Of a stretch of DNA of 64,000 bases, positions 52,700-62,100 are shown piece after piece. The notes beneath the pieces are model-generated. The model had not been told where the DNA came from. It made no database searches and saw only the letters and a list, made by a program, of their open reading frames with translations. The number at the start of each line of letters is the position of its first letter. Position 1 is the stretch's first letter. Both the position numbers and the translations under genes were made by a program. Origin of the DNA: Allokutzneria multivorans (GTDB lineage Bacteria; Actinomycetota; Actinomycetes; Mycobacteriales; Pseudonocardiaceae). Location: the NCBI RefSeq assembly GCF_039537405.1, contig NZ_BAABAL010000003.1:62001-126000 (forward strand). The letters are read 5' to 3'.

Positions 52700-53529
52700 G
52701 CCTGCTCCATCCCCGCGAACGTCCGCGCGCACAGGTCGCGGTAGCGGCCGAGATCGGTCCCGAAGAAGTCGGTCAGCGTGCCGAGCAGCCCGGTGAACTC
52801 CTCCTCACCACCGTTCTCGATCACCTCCGCCAGCCTGCGCACCCCGCTGGCCAGCGCCTTGCGAGCGGCCGGGGCCTGCGGGTTCGCCGACTGCACGTCC
52901 CAGTAGACCTCCGGTGTGCCACCAGCGATCCTGGCGAGCAGCGCCAGCAACATCGCGTGCGGCGGCGGTGCGAGGGCGGTCAGGTCGGCGATGTCCACGT
53001 CCAGCTCCGTGAGCGCGACGCCGAACCCGAGCACGGCCGCGTGCGTCAGCACCTGCGCGGCGGCGGCCAGCCGGTCGTGCTCCTCCGCGCCGACCAACAC
53101 GACGCGCGCGCCCCAGCCCTCGATCAGCTCCAGCAGCCGCACCGATCTCGGTCCACTGTGGACGGAGACGGCCGCGACCGCGCGTCCGCGCATCCCCAGC
53201 GACGGCGCGAACATCGGATTGATGCTCAGCGCCTCGAAGTCCGCCATGTGCTCGCGGATCGCGGAGACCACGGGTCCCTTGACGGACAACGTGTCCACCA
53301 GCAGCGCACCCGGTTTCATGGCCGCCGCCAGCGGTTCGATCGCCGCGAGGGCGACCGGCTCCGGCACTGCGAGCACGACCACGTCGGCCGAGCCGACCTC
53401 TGCGGGCGGCGCGGTGATGTCCGCGCCGGTGGCGATGTCCAGGACGTGGACCTCGAAGTCGCAGCCGCGCAGCAGCTCGACGAGGAGGCCGCCGACCGCG
53501 CCGGCGCCTCCGGCCACCACGCACCTCAC
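52696..53529 (-). CDS. papC: Prephenate dehydrogenase family; probable 4-amino-4-deoxyprephenate dehydrogenase (PapC-like)
   Basis: 277 residues. The GTG start overlaps the upstream stop by 4 bp (GTGA), implying translational coupling; its own stop overlaps the next start the same way. The N-terminus is a Rossmann NAD(P) fold (VVAGGAGAVGGLL), followed by VVLAVPE and the SINPMFAP segment typical of TyrA-like enzymes, then a helical C-terminal dimerisation half. The family oxidatively decarboxylates prephenate. Placed with an aminodeoxychorismate synthase and a chorismate mutase, it most likely converts 4-amino-4-deoxyprephenate to 4-aminophenylpyruvate, as in pristinamycin and chloramphenicol pathways. 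Housekeeping tyrosine synthesis is the alternative, but tight coupling inside this operon argues against it. No aminotransferase is nearby. Confidence 0.85.
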   Translation of the reverse strand: MRCVVAGGAGAVGGLLVELLRGCDFEVHVLDIATGADITAPPAEVGSADVVVLAVPEPVALAAIEPLAAAMKPGALLVDTLSVKGPVVSAIREHMADFEALSINPMFAPSLGMRGRAVAAVSVHSGPRSVRLLELIEGWGARVVLVGAEEHDRLAAAAQVLTHAAVLGFGVALTELDVDIADLTALAPPPHAMLLALLARIAGGTPEVYWDVQSANPQAPAARKALASGVRRLAEVIENGGEEEFTGLLGTLTDFFGTDLGRYRDLCARTFAGMEQA

Positions 53530-55511
53530 GACGTCTCCCGCTGTGCCACGGCGGCGAGCATCGCGCGGGACTTCACCATCGTCTCCTCGAACTCCTCGGC
53601 GGGGTCGGACAACGCCACGACCGCGCCGCCCACCCCGAAACTGACGCCACCGCCGGTGATCACCAGCGTGCGGATCACGATGTTCAGATCGGCCGCGCCA
53701 CCGAGGGAGAACCAGCCGAGCGCGCCGGAGTAGACGCCGCGCGGCCCCTCCTCCAACCGGTCGATGATCTCCATCGTGCGGACCTTCGGCGCGCCCGTCA
53801 TGGACCCACCGGGGAAGGCGGCCCGCACGCAGTCCACTGTGGACACCCCGGCCCGCAGCTCACCGCGCACGGTCGACACCAGCTGGTGCACCGTGGCGTA
53901 GGTCTCGACGTGGAACAGCGCGGGCACGTGGACCGAGCCGGTCTCGCACACCACGTTGAGATCGTTGCGCACCAGGTCGACGATCATCAGGTTCTCGGCG
54001 CGGTCCTTCTCATGGGTGAGCAGGTCCTGGCGCAGCGCCTCGTCCTCGGCGGGAGTGGCGCCGCGCGGCCGGGTTCCCTTGATGGGCTTGGACTCCGCGA
54101 CGCCGGATGCGGTGATCGACAAGAACCGTTCCGGGGACGCGCTCAACACGGCGACCCCGGGGAAGTCCAGCAGCGCGCCGTAGGGAACCGGGCTGACGCC
54201 GCGCAACCGGCTGTAGGCGCTCAGCGGCGTGACCTCGGCGGCGACCTCGATCGAGTTCGTCAGGCAGATCTCGTAGGACTCGCCGTCCCGGATCTCCGCG
54301 AGGCACGCGTCGACGCGCTTGAGGTAGGCCTCGCGGTCGTGCCGCATCTCGACGGGGACATCGGGCAGGTCGACGAGCACGTCGGCCGGACGGGGCTCGT
54401 GGGGCGGCAGTGCGAGCAACCGACGGCTGGTCTCCTCCAACCACGCGGTCGCCTGAGCGAGATCCCCACGACTGAGTGCCAACAGGTACGTGGTCCCCGT
54501 GAGGTGGTCGAGAACGACCGCGCGGTCGACGAACAGCATCTCGGCGTCCGGCGTCTCGGCCTGGTGCGCGGCCTGACCGCCGGTGTCGGCCTTCAGCTCG
54601 TAGCCCAGGTAGCCGACGTAGCCGAGGTTGAACTCGAAGGGCAGGCCCGGCGGGACGGGCAAGGCGCGCTTGCTCAACTGGTCGTCGAGGTAGTCGAAGA
54701 AGCGCTGTCGAACGACCTCCGTCGAGCCGTCGCGGCGGCGCACCTCGACCCAGCCGTCGGCGACGCGGTAGCTGACGTGCTCGGCGAGCGGGCCGTTCCC
54801 GTTGCCCAGCACGGAGAAGCGGGACAGCCCGTCGATGACCGCGCTGCTGTCCAGCCAGAAACCGCACTCTCCGCCGGCGAAGAGCTCGCGGTAGGCGGTC
54901 TCCGGATCGGGCAGCCCGTCGAGCCGCCGAACGTGCACCCGGAGGCCCAGCACGAGATCGCGGAAGTTGGCGAGCAGCTCGCGGCCGTACTGGCTGCCGA
55001 TGGACTCCGGGTGGAACTGCACGCCCCAGATCGGTCGGCTGCGGTGCCGCGCCGCCATCAGCACGCCGTCCTCGGTCCACGCGAGGGCTTCGAGCTCCTC
55101 GGGCAGCTCGGTGACCGCGAGCGAGTGGTAGCGCACGGCGTCGAACGGGCTCGGCACGCCCTGGAAGAGATCGGTCCCGGTGTGGTGCACCGACGAGACG
55201 CGGCCGTGCACCGGCTCCGGGGCGTGCTCCACCCGGCCGCCGAAGAGGTGCGCGATGCCCTGGTGGCCCAGGCACACGCCGAGCACCGGCAGGCCGCAGT
55301 CGAGGGCGCGGGCGCTGATCCCGAAGTCCCGTGCACGGTCGGGCCGACCGGGGCCGGGGGAGATCACGACGGCGTCGAAGTCCTCCAGCGCGACCTCGGT
55401 CCAGTGCGCGTCGTTGCGCACGACCACCGGTGGCGTGCCCGTGACCTCGCCGATCAGCTGGTGGAGGTTGTAGGTGAAGGAGTCGTAGTTGTCGATCAGG
55501 AGGGTGCGCAC
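53526..55511 (-). CDS. papA: 4-amino-4-deoxychorismate synthase, fused PabA-PabB type (PapA-like)
   Basis: 661 residues. GTG 55511 is chosen: AGGAG lies 8 bp upstream and it gives the canonical start RTLLIDNYDSFTYNL; the frame is open further upstream but that part overlaps the mutase gene. The N-terminal glutamine amidotransferase (about 1-190) has nucleophile Cys80 in GVCLGHQG and the FHPES triad segment. The C-terminal chorismate-binding half has PIKGT with Lys478, the lysine that marks aminodeoxychorismate synthases rather than anthranilate synthases, and ends with FPGGSMTGAPK and the GGAVVALSDP region. It aminates chorismate at C4 using glutamine. Similar fused enzymes feed para-aminobenzoate or para-aminophenylalanine pathways. 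The downstream mutase/dehydrogenase partners favour the latter, and no lyase (PabC) is visible here. Confidence 0.93.
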   Translation of the reverse strand: MRTLLIDNYDSFTYNLHQLIGEVTGTPPVVVRNDAHWTEVALEDFDAVVISPGPGRPDRARDFGISARALDCGLPVLGVCLGHQGIAHLFGGRVEHAPEPVHGRVSSVHHTGTDLFQGVPSPFDAVRYHSLAVTELPEELEALAWTEDGVLMAARHRSRPIWGVQFHPESIGSQYGRELLANFRDLVLGLRVHVRRLDGLPDPETAYRELFAGGECGFWLDSSAVIDGLSRFSVLGNGNGPLAEHVSYRVADGWVEVRRRDGSTEVVRQRFFDYLDDQLSKRALPVPPGLPFEFNLGYVGYLGYELKADTGGQAAHQAETPDAEMLFVDRAVVLDHLTGTTYLLALSRGDLAQATAWLEETSRRLLALPPHEPRPADVLVDLPDVPVEMRHDREAYLKRVDACLAEIRDGESYEICLTNSIEVAAEVTPLSAYSRLRGVSPVPYGALLDFPGVAVLSASPERFLSITASGVAESKPIKGTRPRGATPAEDEALRQDLLTHEKDRAENLMIVDLVRNDLNVVCETGSVHVPALFHVETYATVHQLVSTVRGELRAGVSTVDCVRAAFPGGSMTGAPKVRTMEIIDRLEEGPRGVYSGALGWFSLGGAADLNIVIRTLVITGGGVSFGVGGAVVALSDPAEEFEETMVKSRAMLAAVAQRETS

Positions 55512-55831
55512 GGGGGCCGCTCCTGGGCCGGGGTGTTGCCCATGACCAGGTCCTCGACCCGGCAGGTCTCGCCGATGAGCAGGTCGTAGAGCCTGCGCAG
55601 GAAGTCCTCGTCGACCCCGTGCGCCCTGCCGTACTCGGCCGCCCGTCGCTGGACGAGGCCGATGCGGTGCGGCTGCATCATCGGGACGTCGTGTTCGAGC
55701 TTGTGCCCGGCGATGCGCACGCAGCACTCGATGCGTTCCCGGACCACGTCGAGCAGGCGGCCGTCGATCTCGTCGAGTTCCGCGCGCAGGTCTTCCAGGC
55801 GATCGGTACCCGGTGACTCGTCCACAAACAT
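55496..55831 (-). CDS. papB: Chorismate mutase, AroQ type; probable 4-amino-4-deoxychorismate mutase (PapB-like)
   Basis: 111 residues, the usual size of a single-domain helical AroQ mutase. ATG 55831 has GGGAG about 6 bp upstream. Family features are the LRxELDxIDxRLLDVVxxR first helix, the RIAGHK segment and a C-terminal helix ending FLRRLYDLLIGE. The last 16 bp overlap the start of the aminodeoxychorismate synthase gene. The family catalyses the Claisen rearrangement of chorismate to prephenate. With its operon partners it most likely acts on 4-amino-4-deoxychorismate to give 4-amino-4-deoxyprephenate. It is the first gene of the four-gene - strand operon. Confidence 0.88.
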   Translation of the reverse strand: MFVDESPGTDRLEDLRAELDEIDGRLLDVVRERIECCVRIAGHKLEHDVPMMQPHRIGLVQRRAAEYGRAHGVDEDFLRRLYDLLIGETCRVEDLVMGNTPAQERPPCAPS

Positions 55832-56164
55832 GGCACTCCCATGAATTCATTTCAGAAAATGCGCGTTCGCTGGTGGGGAGTGTGGACGATACCGGTTTTC
55901 CGTGATCGATCAAGGCCTGTTCAGCCGTGCTGGAATCGTGGTGGATGGAGTCGGAAAAGGTGGTGCAGAATCTCGTTCTGGCGTATCCCGCGGTCGCGGG
56001 AATCCGAAAGAAGCTCTCGGAAAGGAGGCTGAATGGTCCACTGTGGACGGACGAGGTTCTAGGCGATTGTGCACTAACAAGTGCCGTGCCGATGTGGTGG
56101 TCTGGAGCAGGGGAACCCATGCGCGTGCGCCCCGGAACCGGGCTTCAAGGGAGTTGCGGCATAC
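55832..56164. promoter_or_regulatory. Divergent intergenic region between the pap operon and the downstream PKS gene
   Basis: These 333 bp hold no convincing gene and are less GC-rich than the flanks. They should contain both divergent promoters. Dyads visible are TGATCGATCA (55903-55912), TCCCGCG-GT-CGCGGGA (55986-56001), GTCCACTGTGGAC (56036-56048) and GCACT-AACA-AGTGC (56071-56084). A ribosome binding site AAGGGAG (56147-56153) serves the PKS start at 56165. Any of the dyads could be an operator; none matches a regulator site I can name. Confidence 0.6.
55886..55913 (-). promoter_or_regulatory. Candidate promoter of the pap/amide synthase operon
   Basis: Read on the - strand, TTGATC (55913-55908) is followed after 16 bp by TATCGT (55891-55886), about 55 bp upstream of the mutase start codon. 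The -35 overlaps the palindrome TGATCGATCA, which could be an operator. Consensus agreement is moderate. Confidence 0.3.
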
Positions 56165-59100
56165 ATGGCGACAGAAGAGCAGTACCTCGAATACCTGAAG
56201 CGGTTGACCACCGACCTCAGGGAGACCCGCCGTCGTCTGCACGACGCGCAGGAACGGGACTTCGAGCCGATCGCGATCGTCGGCATGAGCTGTCGCTTTC
56301 CGGGTGAGGTCCGCACTCCGGAGGACCTGTGGCGCCTGGTCGCCGACGGCACGGACGCGGTCTCGGGCTTCCCGGTCGACCGCGACTGGAGCCCGGAGGT
56401 GTACAACCCCGATCCCGAGGTGGCGCACACCTCCTACAGCCGCGAGGGCGGTTTCCTGCACGACGCCGCCGAGTTCGATCCGGAGTTCTTCGGGATGTCC
56501 CCGCGCGAAGCGCTGGCGGCCGACCCGCAGCAGCGGCTGTTGCTGGAGGTCTCCTGGGAGGCCATCGAGCGCGCGGGCATCGACCCGGCGTCGTTGAAGG
56601 GCAGCTCCACCGGAGTCTTCGCCGGTGTGATCTACAACGACTACGCGTCACGGTTGCAGGTGCCGCCGCCGGAGTTCGAGGGCTACCTGGGCACCGGCAG
56701 CCTGGGCAGCGTGGCCTCCGGGCGCGTCGCCTACACCTTCGGCCTCGAAGGCCCTGCGGTCTCCATCGACACCGCGTGCTCCTCGTCGCTGGTCGCGGTT
56801 CACTTGGCGGCCAACGCACTGCGGGCGGGGGAGTGCTCGCTGGCACTGGCTGGCGGAGTCACGCTGATGGCGACGCCGGGACCGTTCATCGAGTTCTCCC
56901 GCCAGCGCGGGCTTTCCCCCAGCGGCCGGTGCAAGGCGTTCTCCGACAGCGCCGACGGCACGGGCTGGGGCGAGGGCGTCGGCATGGTGCTGCTGGAGAA
57001 GCTCTCCGACGCGCAGCGCAACGGCCACCAGGTCCTCGCGGTGATCCGGGGCTCCGCCGTCAACCAGGACGGTGCCTCCAGCGGCCTCACCGCACCCAAC
57101 GGCCCGGCGCAGCAGCGCGTCATCCGCGCGGCGCTGAGCAACGCCCGCCTCGCGCCCGGCGACATCGACGCCGTGGAGGCGCACGGAACCGGCACGCCGC
57201 TCGGTGATCCGATCGAGGCGCAGGCTCTCCTTGCCACGTACGGAAAGGGCCGTGCCGAGGACCGTCCACTATGGCTCGGCTCGCTGAAGTCGAACCTCGG
57301 CCACACCCAGGCCGCTGCGGGCGTCGCCGGCATCATCAAGATGGTCGAGGCCATCCGCAACGGCGTCCTGCCCAAGACACTCCACGTCACCGAACCTTCG
57401 TCCCAAGTGGACTGGAGTGCCGGTGCGGTGTCTCTGCTCACCGACTCACGCCCCTGGCCGGAGGTCGATCGCCCGCGCCGCGCTGCGATCTCGTCCTTCG
57501 GGGTATCGGGTACCAACGCGCACCTCATCCTTGAGCAGGCGCCTGCCGTCGAAGAGGTTGCGCCGCAGGTGATCGGCGAGCTGCCGGTGGTGCCGTGGGT
57601 GCTCTCCAGCCGCTCCGCCCGCGCGCTCGAGGCGCAGGCCCAGCAGCTGAAGTCCTTTGTAGACAGCAATGACCGACTGTCCGATGTGGACATTGCGTTC
57701 TCGTTGGCCACCGGGCGCGCCGCGCTGGAGCACCGGGCCGCCGTGGTGGCCGCCGGGCGGGACGAACTGCTCGCCGCGCTGACCGCGCTGGCCGAAGGCA
57801 CCGCCACCACCGACGTGGTGCAGGACCAGATCCGAGACGGCAAGGCCGCGTTCCTGTTCGCCGGCCAGGGTTCGCAGCGCGTGGGCATGGGAAGCGGGCT
57901 GTACAAGGCTTTCCCGGCCTTCGCGAAGGCCTACGACGAGGTGTGCGCGCACCTCCCGGCGATCTCAGAAGCCGACTTGAACCAGACGGGCAACGCGCAG
58001 CCCGCGCTGTTCGCCCTCGAAGTCGCGCTGTACCGGCTCGTCGAGTCCTGGGGCATCAAGCCGGACTTCGTCGCGGGGCACTCCATCGGCGAGATCGCCG
58101 CCGCGCACGTCGCGGGTGTGTTCTCCCTCGAAGACGCGGCGCGGCTGGTCTCCGAGCGGGGCCGCCTCATGCAGGCTCTGCCCAGTGGTGGAGCCATGAT
58201 CGCGATCCAGGCGACCGAGGCCGAGGTCCTTCCGCACCTCACCGACCGCGTGAGCATCGCCGCGATCAACGGCCCGACGTCCGTGGTGATCTCCGGCGAC
58301 TCGGCCGAGGCCGAGGCCGTCGCGGCGCACTTCACCGACCGCAAGACCAAGAAGCTGACCGTCTCGCACGCGTTCCACTCCGTGCTCATGGACGGCATGC
58401 TGGCGGACTTCCGCAAGGTCGCCGAGTCGATCACCTACGCGAAGCCGACGCTCGACATGGTCGCGAGCGGTGACATCACCACCGCCGACTACTGGGTCAA
58501 CCACGTCCGCGACGCCGTGCGCTTCGCCGACAACATCAAGTCCCTGGCGGCACTCGGTGTCAGCACCTACCTCGAAATCGGCCCCGACGGAGTGCTCTCC
58601 GCCATGGGTGAGGGCTGTATCGACGACCGCACAGCATCAAAGCTCGACCCTGCAAGCAGGTCTTCGTTCTTCTCCTTCCTGCGCAAGGACCGCGACGAAG
58701 CGCACACAGCGACCCTCGCGGCGGCTCGTGCGCACGCCCGAGGCATCAGTGTCGACTGGTCGGCGTTCTTCGCGGGCTCCGGCGCGCAGCGCGTCGACCT
58801 GCCGACGTATGCCTTTCAGCGCAAGCGCTACTGGCTCTCCGGAGAGGACGCAGAAGCCCCGGCGTCGAGCCCCGAAGAGAAGCGGTTCTGGGATGCCGTC
58901 GACAAGGGCGACCTCGAAACCCTCGCAGCGGAACTCGCGGTCGCTGACGCCAGCGGCCAAGCCACGCTGAGTGCGGTACTGCCGACCCTTGCGAACTGGC
59001 GCCGCGCGAAGCAACAACTGTCCGTTGTGGACACTTGGCGCTATCGCGTCACATGGAAGCCGGTCAGCGGCAGTGGCTCCTCCGTCGCCGGACGGTGGCT

Positions 59101-62100
59101 GCTCGTCGTGCCCGCCACGCGCCAGGACCACCCTTGGGTCGCCGGTGCCACCGAAGCCCTGACCGCCGCCGGAGCCACCGTCGAAGCCGTCACGGTCGAC
59201 CAGGTCAGCGGCGAAGCGCGGGGCGTGCTTTCCCTGCTGGGGCTGGACGAATCGACCGCCATCGAGAACACGATCAGCCTGCTCAGGCAGGAGATCGACG
59301 CGCCGATCTGGGCCGTCACGCAGGGTGCGGTCGCCGCGAGCGAGAACGGCACCGTCACCGCTCCGGGGCAGTCGCAACTGTGGGGCTTCGGCCGAGTCGC
59401 CGCGATCGAGCAGCCGCTGCGCTGGGGCGGCCTCATCGACCTGCCGGCCGAGGTCGGCGAGCGGGCGAAGCAGCTCCTCGCGACGGCGCTGGGCGGAGTG
59501 TCCAACGAGGACCAACTCGCGGTGCGGCCCTCTGGCCTGCTGGCGCGGCGGTTCAGCGAAGCCGGTGCGGCGATCCCCAAGCGCGCGTGGCGCCCGGGTG
59601 GCACCGTCCTGATCACCGGCGGCACGGGCGGCATCGGCGGCAAGGTCGCGATTCACCTGGCGCGCAACGGCGCCAAGCATCTCGTGCTCACCTCTCGCAG
59701 CGGTGACACCGCGCCCGGAGCGTCGGAACTGGTCGCTGAGCTGAACGAGCTGGGCGCCCGCGTGACGGTGCGTGCGTGCGACGTGGCGGACCTGGACGCG
59801 CTGACCAAGCTCTTCGCGGAGCTGGACGAGCCGCCGACCTCGATCATCCACGCGGCCGGTGTGCTCAGGATGGAGCAGATCGACGAGGCCACCGCGGCCG
59901 GGTTCACCGACGTGCTCCGGTCCAAAGTGGACGGAACGCTGAACCTGCACCGCCTCACCGAGGGCACCGAGCTGGACGCCTTCGTGATGTTCTCCTCGAT
60001 CGGCGGCGTGCTCGGCAACGGCGGCCAGGCCGCTTACGGGGCCGCGAACACCTTCCTGGACGCCTTCGCCGAGTACCGCAGGGCGCAGGGGCTGACCGCG
60101 ACCGCGGTGTCCTGGGGTCGTTGGGGCGAGGTCGGCATGAGCGTCGGCGAGGAGATCGACGCCTTCCTCACCGAGCTGGGCGTGCCCGCGATGGCGCCGG
60201 ACCTGGCCGTCGCCGCGTTGCAGCAGGCCCTGGACACCGACGACACCACCGTCACCGTCACGGACATCGACTGGCGGGCCTTCGCGCTGACCTTCACCGC
60301 GATGCGCCCGGCCCCGCTCATCGCGGACCTGCCCGCCGTGCTGGCCATCGCCGAGGAGGAGGCCGCTCGCGCTCGCGAGACAGCCGAAGCCGGAGTCTGG
60401 CGCGACCGCTTGGCCGGGCTCTCCGAGGCCGAGCGTGACCGCGTGCTGCTGGAGCTGGTGCGCACCTACTCCGCGCAGGTCCTCGGACACGGTGGGATCG
60501 ACGACATCCTGCCCGACGAGCCGTTCACCAAGCTCGGCTTCGACTCGCTGACCGCTGTGGAGCTGCGCGGACGGCTCAACGCCGAGACCGGCCTGGTACT
60601 GCCGCCCACATTGGTCTTCGACCACCCGACGCCGACGGCGCTCGCCGCGCACCTGCTCGCATCGCTTTCTGGAGTGGAAAGCGACGTGGTCCCGGTCGTC
60701 ACCGCACAGGTAGCCGGTGACGAGCAGATCGCGATCACCGGCATCGCGTGCCGGTTCGCGGGCGGCAGCAACACCCCCGAGCAGTACTGGGACATGCTGG
60801 CCGAGGGCGGGAACGTCATCCGCGAGGTGCCCGCCGACCGGTGGGAGGCCTCGAAGTTCTTCGACCCCGACCGCACCGCGCCGGGCAAGGCCTACACCCA
60901 GGCCGGTGGCTTCATCGACGACATCGCCGGGTGGGACGCGCCGTTCTTCGGCCTCTCCCCGCAGGAGGCGCGCCGCCTCGACCCGCAGTTCCGGCTGCTG
61001 ATGGAGCTGGTCTGGGAGGCGATCGAGGACGCGGGGATCACCGCCGAGGAGCTGCGCGGCAGCCGTACCGGTGTCTTCGCGGGCCTGATCGACTCCCTTC
61101 AGTACTCCTTCCGCCAGCTGGAGGTGGACGGCGAGGCCTGCTCCAACGACCCGTACTTCAGCCTCGGGAACTCCCTCAGCGCTGCGGCCGGGCGCATCGC
61201 GTACCACCTGGACCTCCACGGGCCGTGCCTCACCGTCGACACCGCGTGCTCTTCGTCGCTGGTGGCCATGCACCTGGCCGTGCAGAGCCTCCAGCGCGGT
61301 GAGTGCGACATCGCGATCGTCGGCGCCACGTCCGGGATTCTGACGCCGGAGACCTTTGTGCAGGCGTGCAAGATGAGCATGCTCGCCGAGGACGGCCGCA
61401 CCAAGACCTTCGACGCCTCCGCCGACGGTTACGTGGTCGGCGAGGGCGGCGGCGCGGTCATCCTGCGCAGGGCTTCGTCGGTGCGCGCCGGTGACCGCCC
61501 GCGCGCGCTGATCAAGGCCACCGCGACCAACCAGGACGGGCAGAGCAACGGGCTCACCGCCCCGAACCGCGCCGCTCAGCTCGCGGTGATCAAGGCCGCG
61601 CACGCGGCGGCCGGTGTCACTCCGGACGAGATCTCCTTCGTGGAGGCGCACGGTTCCGGCACTCCGCTCGGCGACTCCATCGAGTTCGGCGTGCTCCGCG
61701 AGATCTTCGAGCAGCGCGCGGTTGGCCACCCGCTCTACGTCGGCGCGGTGAAGTCCAACGTCGGGCACACGCTCGCGGCGGCGGGCATGGCGGGCTTGAT
61801 CAAGACCGTGCTGGCGTTGCAGCACAACGAGATGCCCGGCAACCTCAACATGACGCAGCCGAACGACGTCGTCACCGTCGACGGCACTGTGCGCCCCGTC
61901 CAGGGCCTCACGCCGTTCGCCGGTGACGGCCCCGTGCTCGCGGGCGTCAGTTCCTTCGGGTGGTCGGGTACCAACGCGCACTTCGTCCTGGAGCAGGTTC
62001 CAGCCGATGAGGTCAAGATCGCCTCGACGGAAGCCCCGCAGCTGATCACCGTCTCCGCGAAGAGCCCGAGTGCCTTCACCGAGGCCGTCACCGCGCTCGC

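Noticed and set aside
53526..55511. Anthranilate synthase (TrpE/PhzE-like) for the fused amidotransferase/chorismate enzyme
   Set aside because: The PIKGT lysine at residue 478 is the aminodeoxychorismate synthase signature, and the neighbours fit amino-deoxychorismate chemistry.
53886..55589. Open frame of 567 codons on the + strand opposite the aminodeoxychorismate synthase gene
   Set aside because: It has no recognisable motifs, and the opposite strand encodes a complete two-domain enzyme with catalytic residues.
55512..56120. Upstream extension of the aminodeoxychorismate synthase reading frame
   Set aside because: It covers the mutase gene in another frame, has low-complexity Arg/Pro-rich translation, and the family start RTLLIDNYDSF is at 55511.
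56264..57520. Loading module at the start of the last PKS gene
   Set aside because: The KS has the extender Cys (TACSSS), not Gln, and an N-terminal docking helix precedes it.
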